From: a bacterium
Lineage (GTDB): Bacteria > Muiribacteriota > Ozemobacteria > Ozemobacterales > Ozemobacteraceae
Assembly: GCA_016192885.1 (NCBI GenBank)
Contig: JACPTH010000104.1
Location: 1-15,183 of the forward strand
Length of the DNA: 15,183 nt
Direction: 5' to 3'
Shown here: in pieces, positions 1 through 7,355 of the stretch
Numbering within the stretch: the stretch's first letter is position 1
How the letters are laid out: each line of letters begins with the position of its first letter
Translations under genes and position numbers: made by a program
The notes under the pieces: model-generated
What the model was told of the DNA's origin: nothing
The model's input: only the letters and a program-made list of their open reading frames with translations
Database searches by the model: none

Positions 1-355
1 GAACGTAACCGAAAGAGTCTCCAAATTTTATCTTCAGCCAATCGCCCTCCTTACCCAAGATAACGACTTCATCGTTATTGCGAAGCCTTCCGATGATCCT
101 GCCCCACGGGCCCGCTCGAACATTGAGGGATGAACGCACATTTACGGTTCTTTTCTTGACAGGCCCGCCTGAATCCAGGGTCCCTGAAGAAACTGCGGGG
201 GTCACTTCCGGAGTTTCGCGCGTGCCGGTGGTTTGATCAACCGAAGGATCATACTCATTAAGCGTATCTCTGGGATTGTTTTGGTCGTCCGCATAGATGG
301 AAAAAGAAATGAATGCCGCGAAAAAAACGAAAAGCAAAACAAAAAAAAATTTCAT
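1..355 (-). CDS. Exported bacterial SH3-domain protein (C-terminus cut by window edge)
   Basis: This reading frame starts at ATG 355 and runs off the left edge after 118 codons. A GGGG ribosome-binding stretch lies 6 bases upstream of the ATG. Residues 1-22 form a signal peptide (one lysine, then a long Phe/Val/Leu/Ala core, then about YADD). Residues 27-38 carry NPRDTLNEYDPS, nearly identical to a segment of the neighbouring exported protein at 511-867. A Thr/Pro/Ser/Gly-rich linker follows. From about residue 72 a bacterial SH3 (SH3b) domain begins: VRSSLNVRAGPWGRIIG, then DEVVILGKEGDWLKIKF and FGYV. SH3b domains of this kind commonly bind peptidoglycan or cell-wall peptides, so a periplasmic or envelope role is likely. 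No catalytic domain is visible in the part present, but one could follow past the edge. The exact function is unknown. Confidence 0.8.
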   Translation of the reverse strand, partial: MKFFFVLLFVFFAAFISFSIYADDQNNPRDTLNEYDPSVDQTTGTRETPEVTPAVSSGTLDSGGPVKKRTVNVRSSLNVRAGPWGRIIGRLRNNDEVVILGKEGDWLKIKFGDSFGYV

Positions 356-455
356 AAAAAACCCCGCTGAAAAGAATTTGTTTCCGATGTAAAAAAATAA
401 GCAAGAAGTGTTCGCGCACTTTTTCCTATCACCTGATTCCTACCCACTTCCCAAA

Positions 456-473
456 AATTCGGGCTTTCGAATT
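456..473 (-). terminator. Possible weak intrinsic terminator after the DUF3298-type gene
   Basis: Downstream of the stop at 511, the minus strand has a 6-bp stem AATTCG/CGAATT (468-473 paired with 456-461) with a 6-base loop. Its 3' arm runs into a short T run (457-453). The stem is short and AT-rich, so termination would be inefficient. It could equally be a chance palindrome around a GAATTC site. Confidence 0.3.
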
Positions 474-510
474 CTTGACCTTTTGAATGCTTACAAATAT
501 AGTTTGCAAG

Positions 511-867
511 TCAATCCGCCAAAAAGCTATCAACCGGCCCTTTTAATTTAACCAAAGTTTTTATATAACGCCATGGTAAAAGGATTTGCGTCGGCCCCAA
601 TGCGTACGGAGCGATTTCGTATGAATTAAAAAAGAAAAGAAGTCCGTCTTTCGAAACAAGGAAATTTTCATTCAAAGCAAACTCATTTTTTGGAAAGGTA
701 AATCCCGAATCTTTTACCTGGGCATCGGCGGGTTTTTCCGTTTCAAGGTTGGGATCATACTCATTCAGGGTCCCTCGAGGGTCTTCTTGCGCCCCAACAA
801 TTGAGGCCAGAAAAAGGGTGAGGACAACCCCCAAAAACAGGATCGAAGCTTTCCTATGGTTTTCCAT
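511..867 (-). CDS. Small exported protein with partial DUF3298/RsiV-like C-terminal domain
   Basis: The product is 118 residues, starting at ATG 867 behind an AGAG-type ribosome site. Residues 1-26 are a signal peptide (basic N-terminus, hydrophobic core, SIVGA|QED cleavage site). Residues 29-40 read DPRGTLNEYDPN, the box shared with the neighbouring SH3 protein. Residues 69-100 (FLVSKDGLLFFFNSYEIAPYALGPTQILLPW) look like the end of the DUF3298 fold of RsiV-type proteins, where a phrase like 'dGl.f.fn.YeiapYa.G' followed by a short strand is typical. Only this last third of that domain is present, so the protein is either a minimal version or a truncated one. RsiV-like domains can bind lysozyme in Firmicutes; whether this one does is unknown. 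There is no transmembrane anchor beyond the signal peptide. Confidence 0.72.
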   Translation of the reverse strand: MENHRKASILFLGVVLTLFLASIVGAQEDPRGTLNEYDPNLETEKPADAQVKDSGFTFPKNEFALNENFLVSKDGLLFFFNSYEIAPYALGPTQILLPWRYIKTLVKLKGPVDSFLAD

Positions 868-977
868 TTTGCAACTCTCTTACGAAAATTGGTTTTTCAA
901 TTTTATCATAAATGTTAAGGAATATGGAGAATTGCCGAAGCGGTGAAACTTAAGCTAACGGGAGATTGCTTTCGAAA

Positions 978-1763
978 TTAGTTTCCGCCGCGGGCTTTTC
1001 TTAAAACGGATTCGACATTATCGCGGCTTGTAATTGGGATTCGTTTTATTCCAAAAGGGTCGCTACCAGGTTCGTTGTAACCGTTGCGGCTGGTGAAGTG
1101 TAAAAGAAACCCGCAATCGAAAGCAATTTTTGAAATTTGAGAATTATAGTTCCCATATGGCCATGCCAATGAAATTACCTCTTTGCCGGTTATCTCAAAT
1201 AAACGCTTCTTTGATTGTTGCAAATCTTGAGAAAGCAAACGAAGCACCGGGTTTGGGTTCGAGCGAAAAGCCCTAAAAATAGTAAGGGTCTTTGTATGCA
1301 AGTCATGAGTGTGGGATCCAAAATCAATAAGCCCCGAAAGAGCCATTTCTTTAATCTGATCTTCGGATAAATACTTAGTGAATTGGGGTTTCAGGCCTAT
1401 TCTTGAAGTAATTACAAAGACGGTTAAAGGGATTTTTAATTTCAAGGCTACCGGAAAAGCATGTAAATAATTACTCTCATACCCGTCGTCAAAGGTGACA
1501 AGTATGGGTTTTTTAATTTCTTTGCCGCTCCCTAAAAGAAAGAATCGGGCGGTTTCAACATTCAGGAAAGTGAACCCCGCCTTTTTGAGCGCAATCATGT
1601 GGGACTCGAAATCTTGGGGAGTACATGAGACATCGGAACTGACGGGGTCTTCAAAATGATGGTACACCAAAACTACCAACCTGCTTTGAGAAAAAGCAGG
1701 TTCTGCCGAAAATGCTAACTTAACAACTAGAAATGAAATGAAAAAAAGATTTCGAGGGAACAA
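978..1763 (-). CDS. Secreted polysaccharide deacetylase (CE4/NodB family, PgaB-like)
   Basis: This is a 261-residue carbohydrate esterase family 4 protein, expected to remove N-acetyl groups from an envelope or extracellular polysaccharide. Residues 1-25 resemble a signal peptide, so it is probably exported. NodB-type motifs appear in order: VYHHF (33-37), as in PgaB-like deacetylases; TFDDGY (90-95), with the catalytic and metal-binding aspartates; SHTHDLH (150-156), giving the two metal-binding histidines; and AWPYGNYN (200-207), the substrate-groove motif in its PgaB-like form. The start is uncertain. The frame opens after a TGA just upstream, contains no ATG before the catalytic domain, and the best candidate is TTG at 1763 with no clear Shine-Dalgarno. 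The gene lies behind the metK terminator hairpin, so it may have its own promoter, which I could not identify. Its substrate is unknown. Confidence 0.85.
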   Translation of the reverse strand: MFPRNLFFISFLVVKLAFSAEPAFSQSRLVVLVYHHFEDPVSSDVSCTPQDFESHMIALKKAGFTFLNVETARFFLLGSGKEIKKPILVTFDDGYESNYLHAFPVALKLKIPLTVFVITSRIGLKPQFTKYLSEDQIKEMALSGLIDFGSHTHDLHTKTLTIFRAFRSNPNPVLRLLSQDLQQSKKRLFEITGKEVISLAWPYGNYNSQISKIAFDCGFLLHFTSRNGYNEPGSDPFGIKRIPITSRDNVESVLRKARGGN

Positions 1764-1779
1764 AAATATTATGGCTCAG

Positions 1780-1841
1780 AAAAAGTAAATAGTCGCGAGC
1801 TTCTGCCTGTGGGCTAAAACGCCCGCGACTACTTGATTTAC
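1780..1841 (-). terminator. Hairpin terminator after metK (REP-like palindrome)
   Basis: Sixteen bases beyond the metK stop, the minus strand forms a long bulged stem. GTAAAT (1841-1836) and AGTCGCG (1830-1824) pair with CGCGACT (1797-1791) and ATTTAC (1790-1785), giving 13 base pairs with one 5-base bulge. Five Ts (1784-1780) follow immediately. A smaller alternative hairpin GGGC/GCCC (1824-1811) lies inside. The layout fits an intrinsic terminator. The G+C-rich palindromic core also looks like a dispersed intergenic repeat, but only one copy is visible here. Confidence 0.6.
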
Positions 1842-1856
1842 ATTTTTTTCAAAACG

Positions 1857-3044
1857 CTATTTTTTTGCGGCTTTCTTGAGATCCTCTACACGATCGAGGC
1901 GCTCCCAGGGAAGGTTCAAATCGGATCTGCCGAAATGGCCATAGGAAGCTACTTGTCTAAAAATAGGTCTTCTTAGATCCAAAGTCTTGATAATAGCGCC
2001 TGGTCGAAGGTCAAACAAATCAAAAATGATTTCTTCAATTCTGTCGGGTGAGATCTTTTCTGTTCCAAAAGTGTTTACATGGACGGAAAGAGGCTTTGCA
2101 ACTCCAATCGCATAAGCAATTTGAATTTCCAGGCGATCGGCGAATCCGGCGGCGACAATATTTTTTGCGATATAGCGCGCCATGTACGCACCTGAGCGAT
2201 CAACCTTTGTGGGATCCTTGCCGGAAAACGCACCGCCACCGTGGGCTGCCATTCCGCCGTAGGTGTCAACGATGATTTTTCTTCCGGTAAGTCCGGAGTC
2301 ACCTTGTGGACCTCCCACTACGAATCTTCCTGTGGGGTTGACATAGTATTTCGTTTTTTTGTCAAGGAATTCGCCTGGAACAACCGGTTTTACGGCCTGT
2401 TCGATGATATCCGAGGAAATCTTTTCTTGGGGAACATCCGGATTATGTTGGGTTGAGACGACCACTGCGTCAACGCGAATAGGATTTCTTTTCTCGTCGT
2501 ATTCAAAAGTAACTTGGGATTTTCCGTCAGGCCTTAGATATGGAAGAACATTTTTTTTCCTCAATTCTGATAGGCGCCTATTAATTAAGTGCGCGTAATA
2601 AATTGGGGCGGGCATTAAATCCGGAGTTTCCCTGACCGCAAACCCCACCATCATTCCCTGATCGCCTGCTCCGATTTTTAAAAGAGGGTCTTCCTTTTCG
2701 TTTGCATCGCTGGCGGAATTTACGCCTTGAGCGATGTCCGGAGATTGCTCGTCTAACGCTACAATTACTCCGCAGGTTTTTCCGTCGATTCCCCAGGAGG
2801 CGTTAACATACCCAACTTCACAGATGGTTTTACGAACTATCGAAGGAATATCTACATAACACTTGGTGGTAATTTCCCCCATTACAAAGGCAATTCCCGT
2901 AGTAACCGCGGTTTCGCATGCAACACGGGCCATGGGGTCTTTTTCGATGATGGCATCAAGGACGGAATCAGAAATTTGATCGGCTAGCTTATCCGGATGC
3001 CCTTCAGTCACGGACTCAGATGTGAAAAAATAATGACCGTTCAT
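1857..3044 (-). CDS. metK: S-adenosylmethionine synthetase
   Basis: This protein condenses methionine and ATP to S-adenosylmethionine (SAM), releasing phosphate and pyrophosphate, in the cytoplasm. It is 395 residues, a normal family length. Diagnostic segments are FTSESVTEGHPDK (7-19, ATP and Mg binding), the active-site hexapeptide GAGDQG (125-130), NPTGRF (236-241), GGPQGDSGLTGRK (244-256) and the glycine-rich GGGAFSGKDPTK (269-280). Translation starts at ATG 3044 with GGAGG (3049-3053) 4 bases upstream. The gene is separated from moeA by its own promoter and from the deacetylase by a hairpin, so it is probably a single-gene unit. SAM is the cofactor of the ICMT-like methyltransferase nearby, but MetK is a housekeeping enzyme and the adjacency need not be functional. 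Confidence 0.98.
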   Translation of the reverse strand: MNGHYFFTSESVTEGHPDKLADQISDSVLDAIIEKDPMARVACETAVTTGIAFVMGEITTKCYVDIPSIVRKTICEVGYVNASWGIDGKTCGVIVALDEQSPDIAQGVNSASDANEKEDPLLKIGAGDQGMMVGFAVRETPDLMPAPIYYAHLINRRLSELRKKNVLPYLRPDGKSQVTFEYDEKRNPIRVDAVVVSTQHNPDVPQEKISSDIIEQAVKPVVPGEFLDKKTKYYVNPTGRFVVGGPQGDSGLTGRKIIVDTYGGMAAHGGGAFSGKDPTKVDRSGAYMARYIAKNIVAAGFADRLEIQIAYAIGVAKPLSVHVNTFGTEKISPDRIEEIIFDLFDLRPGAIIKTLDLRRPIFRQVASYGHFGRSDLNLPWERLDRVEDLKKAAKK

Positions 3045-3079
3045 TTAACCTCCGGCAAAAGTAAATAATTATCTCTTAA

Positions 3080-3106
3080 AAACAGTCCCTAAAATAGGGG
3101 CTTTTT
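3080..3106 (-). promoter_or_regulatory. Terminator-like hairpin in the metK leader
   Basis: Between the metK promoter and its start codon, CCCTA (3087-3091) pairs with TAGGG (3095-3099) around a 3-base loop. The stem is extended by T3086:G3100, G3085:C3101 and A3084:T3102, then A-rich and T-rich flanks. On the minus strand it is followed by a TGTTTTT run, so it could attenuate metK transcription. On the plus strand it is followed by six Ts, so it could also stop antisense transcription. The leader before it is only about 20 bases, too short for any known SAM-riboswitch aptamer. How it would be regulated is not visible. Confidence 0.5.
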
Positions 3107-3130
3107 TATGCTCTTAAGTAGACCAAGGAA

Positions 3131-3159
3131 ATTATAACAACGTATTTTCCGCTAGTCAA
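3131..3159 (-). promoter_or_regulatory. Sigma-70-type promoter for metK
   Basis: Read on the minus strand, TTGACT (3159-3154) and a perfect TATAAT (3136-3131) are separated by exactly 17 bases. Transcription would begin near 3124, giving a metK leader of about 80 bases. This is the only near-consensus housekeeping promoter I found in the window. Confidence 0.8.
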
Positions 3160-3297
3160 GGTTGAACAAATATCCAGCAATTACCGGTCAAGGCAAAAGT
3201 TCTCTCTGATTCGCACTGATTATTGCTCCACCGAAAGCTTTAGATCTGCTAAACCAAATCATTTTAAAGTGTCTAAAGAGAAAAAAGCTTTTGCCGT

Positions 3298-4503
3298 TTA
3301 GAGAGGTTTCCAAGAATGAAATTCGACTAGGCTTCCCGGCTCGATTTCTCGAACTTCCGGCGGGACCGCGATAACGCCATCGCTTCGCCCCCCGCAAACA
3401 AGATCCGCGGAACTATGGGAAACCAGCGGAACTACATGCGGACCTTCCTTGCCCCATTCCAATTTTGCTTGTACGAAATGCGCCCTCCCACCTTTGGTCG
3501 TAACTTTCGAGGAAAGTTTTAGAAACATGGAAGGCCTGCATTCGTTCGGGTTTATTCCGGATAAAACCCGCAAAGCCGGAACGACGAATTCGAAAAAACC
3601 TGTCATTGCGCTGAGCGGGTTTCCCGGCAAACCAAAAATGTGACGATTTCGCTCAAGTTTCGCGTACAGAAGCGGTTTCCCAGGTTTCATCGCAACGCCG
3701 TGAAAAACGATGGATGCCCCTATTTTTTCAACGGCCGATCTTACAAAATCATATTTTCCTTTTGAAACCCCTCCGGTAAGGAGAATTACGTCGGAAAAAT
3801 TCGCGGCGTTTGCTATCTCTCTTGATAAATCGTTTACGGAATCTTTAATAATTTGAGATTCAACTACATCATACCCAAATGAATCCAGCGCAGCGCATAA
3901 CGCGGGGCCGTTCGAATTACGAAGTTCGTGCGTCTCCACGCTTTCATGTACGTCGCGAAGCTCTTCCCCCGTACACAAAACCGCAACTTGGGGCTTTCGA
4001 AACACAAGAACGCCCGCTTTCCCTACGGAAGCACAAACCCCGATCTGAAGAGGCCCAAGGATGGTTCCCTTCGCAATGAGGGTTTCTCCGGTTTTTGCGT
4101 CCTCCCCTTGCCGCATAATGTTTTCCCCGCGTTTTACCGGAAGATGAAAGAAAACGCTCCTCTCCCCTTCTTGAGCCTTCTCAAAAACAACTACCGAATC
4201 CGCGCCTGGAGGTATGTTCGCGCCGGTCATGATTCTCACGCAAGTCCCCTTCGCAATTTGCGGCTGAAATGCGCTTCCTGCCGCAATTTCGCCAACCAGC
4301 TCAAGTTCGCAAGGCAATTTTTCGAAATCATCGGACCGAACCGCGTATCCATCCATTGCGGAGCGGTCTGAGGGCGGAATGTCCCGATCGGCAAGGATAT
4401 CCTCCGCTAGAGCATTTCCCATAGCGTCAGACAACGGTTTTTTTTCGAAACCTAAAAGGGAAATGTTTTTCAAAATCGCGATAGCTTCTTCTGTGTTTAT
4501 CAT
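3298..4503 (-). CDS. moeA: Molybdopterin molybdenumtransferase (MoeA)
   Basis: MoeA inserts molybdate into adenylylated molybdopterin, the last common step of molybdenum cofactor synthesis. The product is 401 residues, the usual size. Recognisable parts are SAMDGYA (48-54), RIMTGANIPPGADSVV (90-105), TGGVSKGKYDF (243-253, the MoCF-binding phosphate loop region), KPGKPL (273-278), GLPGNPLSA (291-299) and a C-terminal beta-barrel domain from about 320 containing HSSAD (363-367). ATG 4503 follows the acyltransferase stop by 26 bases, with an AGGGGG stretch about 13 bases upstream, so it is likely the last gene of the lipid A transcript. No other cofactor-biosynthesis gene is nearby, so the placement looks incidental. 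A working MoeA implies at least one molybdoenzyme or tungstoenzyme elsewhere in the genome. Confidence 0.96.
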   Translation of the reverse strand: MINTEEAIAILKNISLLGFEKKPLSDAMGNALAEDILADRDIPPSDRSAMDGYAVRSDDFEKLPCELELVGEIAAGSAFQPQIAKGTCVRIMTGANIPPGADSVVVFEKAQEGERSVFFHLPVKRGENIMRQGEDAKTGETLIAKGTILGPLQIGVCASVGKAGVLVFRKPQVAVLCTGEELRDVHESVETHELRNSNGPALCAALDSFGYDVVESQIIKDSVNDLSREIANAANFSDVILLTGGVSKGKYDFVRSAVEKIGASIVFHGVAMKPGKPLLYAKLERNRHIFGLPGNPLSAMTGFFEFVVPALRVLSGINPNECRPSMFLKLSSKVTTKGGRAHFVQAKLEWGKEGPHVVPLVSHSSADLVCGGRSDGVIAVPPEVREIEPGSLVEFHSWKPL

Positions 4504-4529
4504 TCTGATTTTGATTCCCCCTTTATATC

Positions 4530-5492
4530 CTACGCGCCGTCCAGTATCTCATAACAAGCCTCATTTTCGCGCATTTTAAATCCGCGGGTTTTTAACCGGG
4601 TGATATAAGCCTCATGCCGGGGTTTGAACCTATCGTAAAACCAAAGATACTGCTCCGGGTGACGAAGAATGACGGATTCCAACCACTTAACAATTTTTAA
4701 GGTTCTAGAAACCACTTGACGATCATGCGAATCGATGGGTTCCATTGGAAGGCTTGGAAAAAACCGAGCTTCAAATCTATCTGAAATTCCCTTTCGTAGC
4801 GAATACAAGGGAACGATGGAAGCGCCCGTTTTAAGACTCCAATTCGCTGGGCCGGCGGGAATGCTAACCCAATGTCCCAAAAAATCTGTGTACACCCCGT
4901 GGTTCCCGCCATCCTGGTCGGAAATCATTCCGAGAATCTCCCCGGATTTTAGAGCCTTAAATGCCTCCCGCAACCCCCTGTCTCGATCGTGCAAAACAAT
5001 TTTTGAGAAAGTTCTAAACTCGTCGAGCGAGGAGCCAAGCTCCTCGTCTTTCTGAGCCATGTAAAACGAGTGCAACGGATAACCACGATGGGCGATCGCA
5101 GCCCCTAGAAGTTCCCAATTCCCGATATGAGGAACGATCAAAATCACTCCTCGATTTAACGCCAAAGCACTATCTAGGTTTTCCAACCCGCGCCAAACAA
5201 ATTTCCTTTCTAATTCTAAATCGCTAATTTCAGGCATTCGCATAATTTCATGCAGGTTTAGGGAAAAATGAATAAAAAGCTTGTCAATCACCGTTGAAAC
5301 CGGGGACGGAAGAGATAGACCCTTTCTAAAATAAACTCGATCGATAGTTTCAAAAAGGTATTTTCTTTCGGCAATCCATAACCTAGAAGCCAAAACTCCC
5401 GCGATTACAGCGAAGGAATGGGTAATTTTCCTCGGGAATTTACTAAGACTCCACGAAAAATCCTTTAAAATTGCTCGAAAACCAAACCTCAT
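4530..5492 (-). CDS. Lipid A biosynthesis acyltransferase (LpxL/HtrB family)
   Basis: Members of this family transfer a secondary acyl chain from acyl-ACP (or acyl-CoA) to the sugar-linked hydroxyacyl chains of the lipid A precursor at the inner face of the cytoplasmic membrane. The 320-residue length is typical. An N-terminal amphipathic or membrane-associated stretch (about 25-40) precedes the catalytic HX4E box HIGNWE (122-127). DQDGG (192-196) and FLG (204-206) follow, then PEQYLWFYDRFK (279-290), the equivalent of the family's PEQWLW.HRRFK. The start ATG 5492 shares one base with the upstream lpxB paralogue's stop (TGATG), indicating translational coupling. Whether it acts as LpxL (first secondary chain) or LpxM cannot be decided. 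No other LpxL-type gene and no Kdo transferase are in the window. Confidence 0.9.
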   Translation of the reverse strand: MRFGFRAILKDFSWSLSKFPRKITHSFAVIAGVLASRLWIAERKYLFETIDRVYFRKGLSLPSPVSTVIDKLFIHFSLNLHEIMRMPEISDLELERKFVWRGLENLDSALALNRGVILIVPHIGNWELLGAAIAHRGYPLHSFYMAQKDEELGSSLDEFRTFSKIVLHDRDRGLREAFKALKSGEILGMISDQDGGNHGVYTDFLGHWVSIPAGPANWSLKTGASIVPLYSLRKGISDRFEARFFPSLPMEPIDSHDRQVVSRTLKIVKWLESVILRHPEQYLWFYDRFKPRHEAYITRLKTRGFKMRENEACYEILDGA

Positions 5493-6667
5493 CAGGATTT
5501 TCCAAGAAGTTTTAACGCAAGATCCGCAACTTTTGAATTTGCCCCGGGTTCTCCAAGGTGATTGATTACCGAGGCCAATTCTAGTTTTTGCGCCTCTTTC
5601 GCAGAATGGTTTGTAAGAAGTGAAAAGGCTTTTTTGGCAAGGTTATCGGGAGTTAGATCGCGCTGGATAAGTTCGGGAATAACCATTTTGTCGAGAATTA
5701 TGTTCGGAAGCCCGATAAATTTGGGAAGCTTGTTGAATAGCTTTGCCATGATCTCGGTGAATAGAGAAACTCGGTACACTATCACCATTGGTGTTCCTAT
5801 TAGGCAAGCTTCAAGCGTAGCCGTTCCCGAACTAATAAGTAAAATATCGGAAATGGCCATAACGTCGTAAATATGGCCCTCGACTAGTTTTACCGGAATC
5901 CCTGATGACTTGAGCTGTTGGTTAAGAACTTTTTTGGGAACCCCATACACCTCCGAACTTTTCGTGGAAATAACCGGAACAAGGAATTGAAGATCCGGCC
6001 TCTTTTCCCATAGTATTTTACCTGCGTCTAACATCACTTGAAGAAGAAGCTCAATCTCGCTTCGGCGGCTTCCAGGACAAAGACCTATAACCGGGCGTTT
6101 CGGGTCAAGACCAAAGGCGGCGAATGCCTCCTGTTTTGACATGGATGGCTTTGAAATATCCAGAAGAGGATGTCCGACAAATTTGACATTTGCTCCGGCG
6201 GCTTTATAAACATCGTATGTAAATGTGAAATTTGCGGCAACTAAACTGATATTTTTTGCGGCATCCGCAATGTCATTGGGGTTTTTCGCGAACTTGCTTG
6301 GAGGGAAGTAGTACAAAGTCGGAATTCCCAACTTCCTTGCTCTTCTGGTTAAGCGCATGTTAAACCCAGGATAATCAACTAGAAGCAAAAGATCGGGGCG
6401 CTTTTCAGCCAAAAACCGCCTTAATTCCTTCAAGACCATTAAAAGACGCGGCGCTTGTTTAATGGCTTCAACGTATCCAATTGCGGCCCAGTGGGAGCTG
6501 TCGTAAAGAAGAGTAACGTCGCGCTTTCTTGTCTGGGGCCCTCCAACGGCAAAAATTTCAAAATCCCCGCGCTCTTTTAAAACATCAATTAATGAGCCGG
6601 CATATAAATCGCCTGAAACTTCTCCGGCAACAATAAGAATTCGCTTTTTTGGAGTAACTTCTTTCAT
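5492..6667 (-). CDS. Divergent lipid-A-disaccharide synthase paralogue (GT19)
   Basis: This is a glycosyltransferase family 19 protein related to LpxB, which joins UDP-2,3-diacylglucosamine to lipid X. With the start at ATG 6667 it has 391 residues. That ATG forms an ATGA overlap with the upstream DUF374 stop, which is why I prefer it to ATG 6700 (11 codons longer). Family motifs kept: AGEVSGD (14-20), VDYPGFN (97-103), GHPL (165-168), PGSRRSEI (198-205), SSGTATLE (279-286) and GLPN (319-322). Two normally conserved stretches differ. The PQVWAW motif is replaced by PPSKFAK (122-128), and the FPFE motif reads FTFT (147-150). The rest of the fold and the UDP-binding C-terminal half look intact, so this is probably an active enzyme with altered acceptor recognition rather than a decayed copy. 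It may glycosylate a modified or different lipid. A canonical LpxB lies three genes upstream. Confidence 0.85.
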   Translation of the reverse strand: MKEVTPKKRILIVAGEVSGDLYAGSLIDVLKERGDFEIFAVGGPQTRKRDVTLLYDSSHWAAIGYVEAIKQAPRLLMVLKELRRFLAEKRPDLLLLVDYPGFNMRLTRRARKLGIPTLYYFPPSKFAKNPNDIADAAKNISLVAANFTFTYDVYKAAGANVKFVGHPLLDISKPSMSKQEAFAAFGLDPKRPVIGLCPGSRRSEIELLLQVMLDAGKILWEKRPDLQFLVPVISTKSSEVYGVPKKVLNQQLKSSGIPVKLVEGHIYDVMAISDILLISSGTATLEACLIGTPMVIVYRVSLFTEIMAKLFNKLPKFIGLPNIILDKMVIPELIQRDLTPDNLAKKAFSLLTNHSAKEAQKLELASVINHLGEPGANSKVADLALKLLGKS

Positions 6668-7329
6668 GGCCTTAAATTCTGAAAAGCCTTTACCTCGCAT
6701 TCCGAAATCTTTGATTCAATGATTCTCTCACCGTCCTCAATGGTGGTTTCTTTGGCAATTTGGAAAGGAATACCAATATACATGACGGATTTCGAAAATG
6801 GTAAGGGGATCTCGAATTTGTCCCAATTCCTTAGGTAATAACAACGGTCGTACCCTACCCCAATAGGCAATACGTTTGCTTCGGTTCGCTGAGCTAAAAT
6901 CACAGGCCCTGGTTTGGAAACGTGGTAAGGGCCGCGAGGCCCATCAACCGCAAGCGCAGCCGAAAAACCGCGTTCCATTTTTCGAATAAGTGAAAGAAGG
7001 GCTCTGCCCCCGCCTTTTGAGGAGGACCCGCGAACGGTTTGAAAACCGAGGCATTTTAGGCTGATATCTTGAATATCTCCATCCATGGAAAGGGAAGTCA
7101 AAATGTAAATCCCGCGCTTGCTGAACTTCGCCAATGGAACAAGCTGCGAGCCATGCCAATGAACGTATAAGACGGGGGAACCGCTTCGTTGAGCCTGGGA
7201 ATCATTTTCCCAACCCAAGGTTTTGACTCTAAGATTCGAAACCCAAAGCCGTATAAGAAGGGAAGCAGCGCGGCCCGTCATCCGAGTTTTTTGCGGATAT
7301 CTCGCATCATTATTTGCAAATTTTAGCAT
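6664..7329 (-). CDS. DUF374 family lysophospholipid acyltransferase-like protein
   Basis: This protein belongs to the DUF374 branch of the lysophospholipid acyltransferase superfamily, often encoded beside msbA and lpxB in diderms. From ATG 7329 it has 221 residues. It contains HWHGSQ (57-62, in the place of the HX4D acyltransferase box), VRGSSSKGG (99-107) and VDGPRGP (128-134), the family signature set. It probably acylates a lipid A or Kdo-lipid intermediate at the inner membrane, but its substrate is not established. The start is uncertain. A TTG at 7398, with AGGGGA 6 bases upstream, would extend it by 23 residues, but those codons mostly read through a palindrome and look unlike family N-termini. 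Met at 7281 is another option. Its stop overlaps the next gene by ATGA. Confidence 0.87.
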   Translation of the reverse strand: MLKFANNDARYPQKTRMTGRAASLLIRLWVSNLRVKTLGWENDSQAQRSGSPVLYVHWHGSQLVPLAKFSKRGIYILTSLSMDGDIQDISLKCLGFQTVRGSSSKGGGRALLSLIRKMERGFSAALAVDGPRGPYHVSKPGPVILAQRTEANVLPIGVGYDRCYYLRNWDKFEIPLPFSKSVMYIGIPFQIAKETTIEDGERIIESKISECEVKAFQNLRP

Positions 7330-7355
7330 AGTTTCAAAGTGTCTTCTCAATAACC

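Noticed and set aside
926..1000. Plus-strand stretch GGAGAATTGCCGAAGCGG resembling the 5' end of a tRNA-Ser or tRNA-Leu
   Set aside because: The D-arm-like part is suggestive, but no matching acceptor 3' strand, anticodon stem or T-arm follows at the right distance, and the stretch runs into the deacetylase gene. At most a chance match or a tRNA fragment.
2048..2598. Plus-strand open frames opposite metK, and similar ones opposite moeA, lpxB and msbA
   Set aside because: They are antisense to strongly conserved proteins, have no ribosome-binding sites or recognisable domains, and show compositions expected of reverse-strand shadows.
3045..3130. SAM riboswitch upstream of metK
   Set aside because: The leader from the predicted start is about 80 bases, with only one short hairpin and no junction resembling SAM-I, SAM-II, SAM-III or SAM-IV aptamers.
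3220..3297. AAAAGCTTTT and TCTAAA/TTTAGA palindromes as a moeA terminator
   Set aside because: The first has no loop and the second no following T run in the direction of transcription, so neither forms a credible terminator.
3188..3397. 69-residue minus-strand open frame overlapping the end of moeA
   Set aside because: It runs out of frame through the conserved C-terminus of moeA, has no homology I recognise and spans the intergenic region; a shadow frame.
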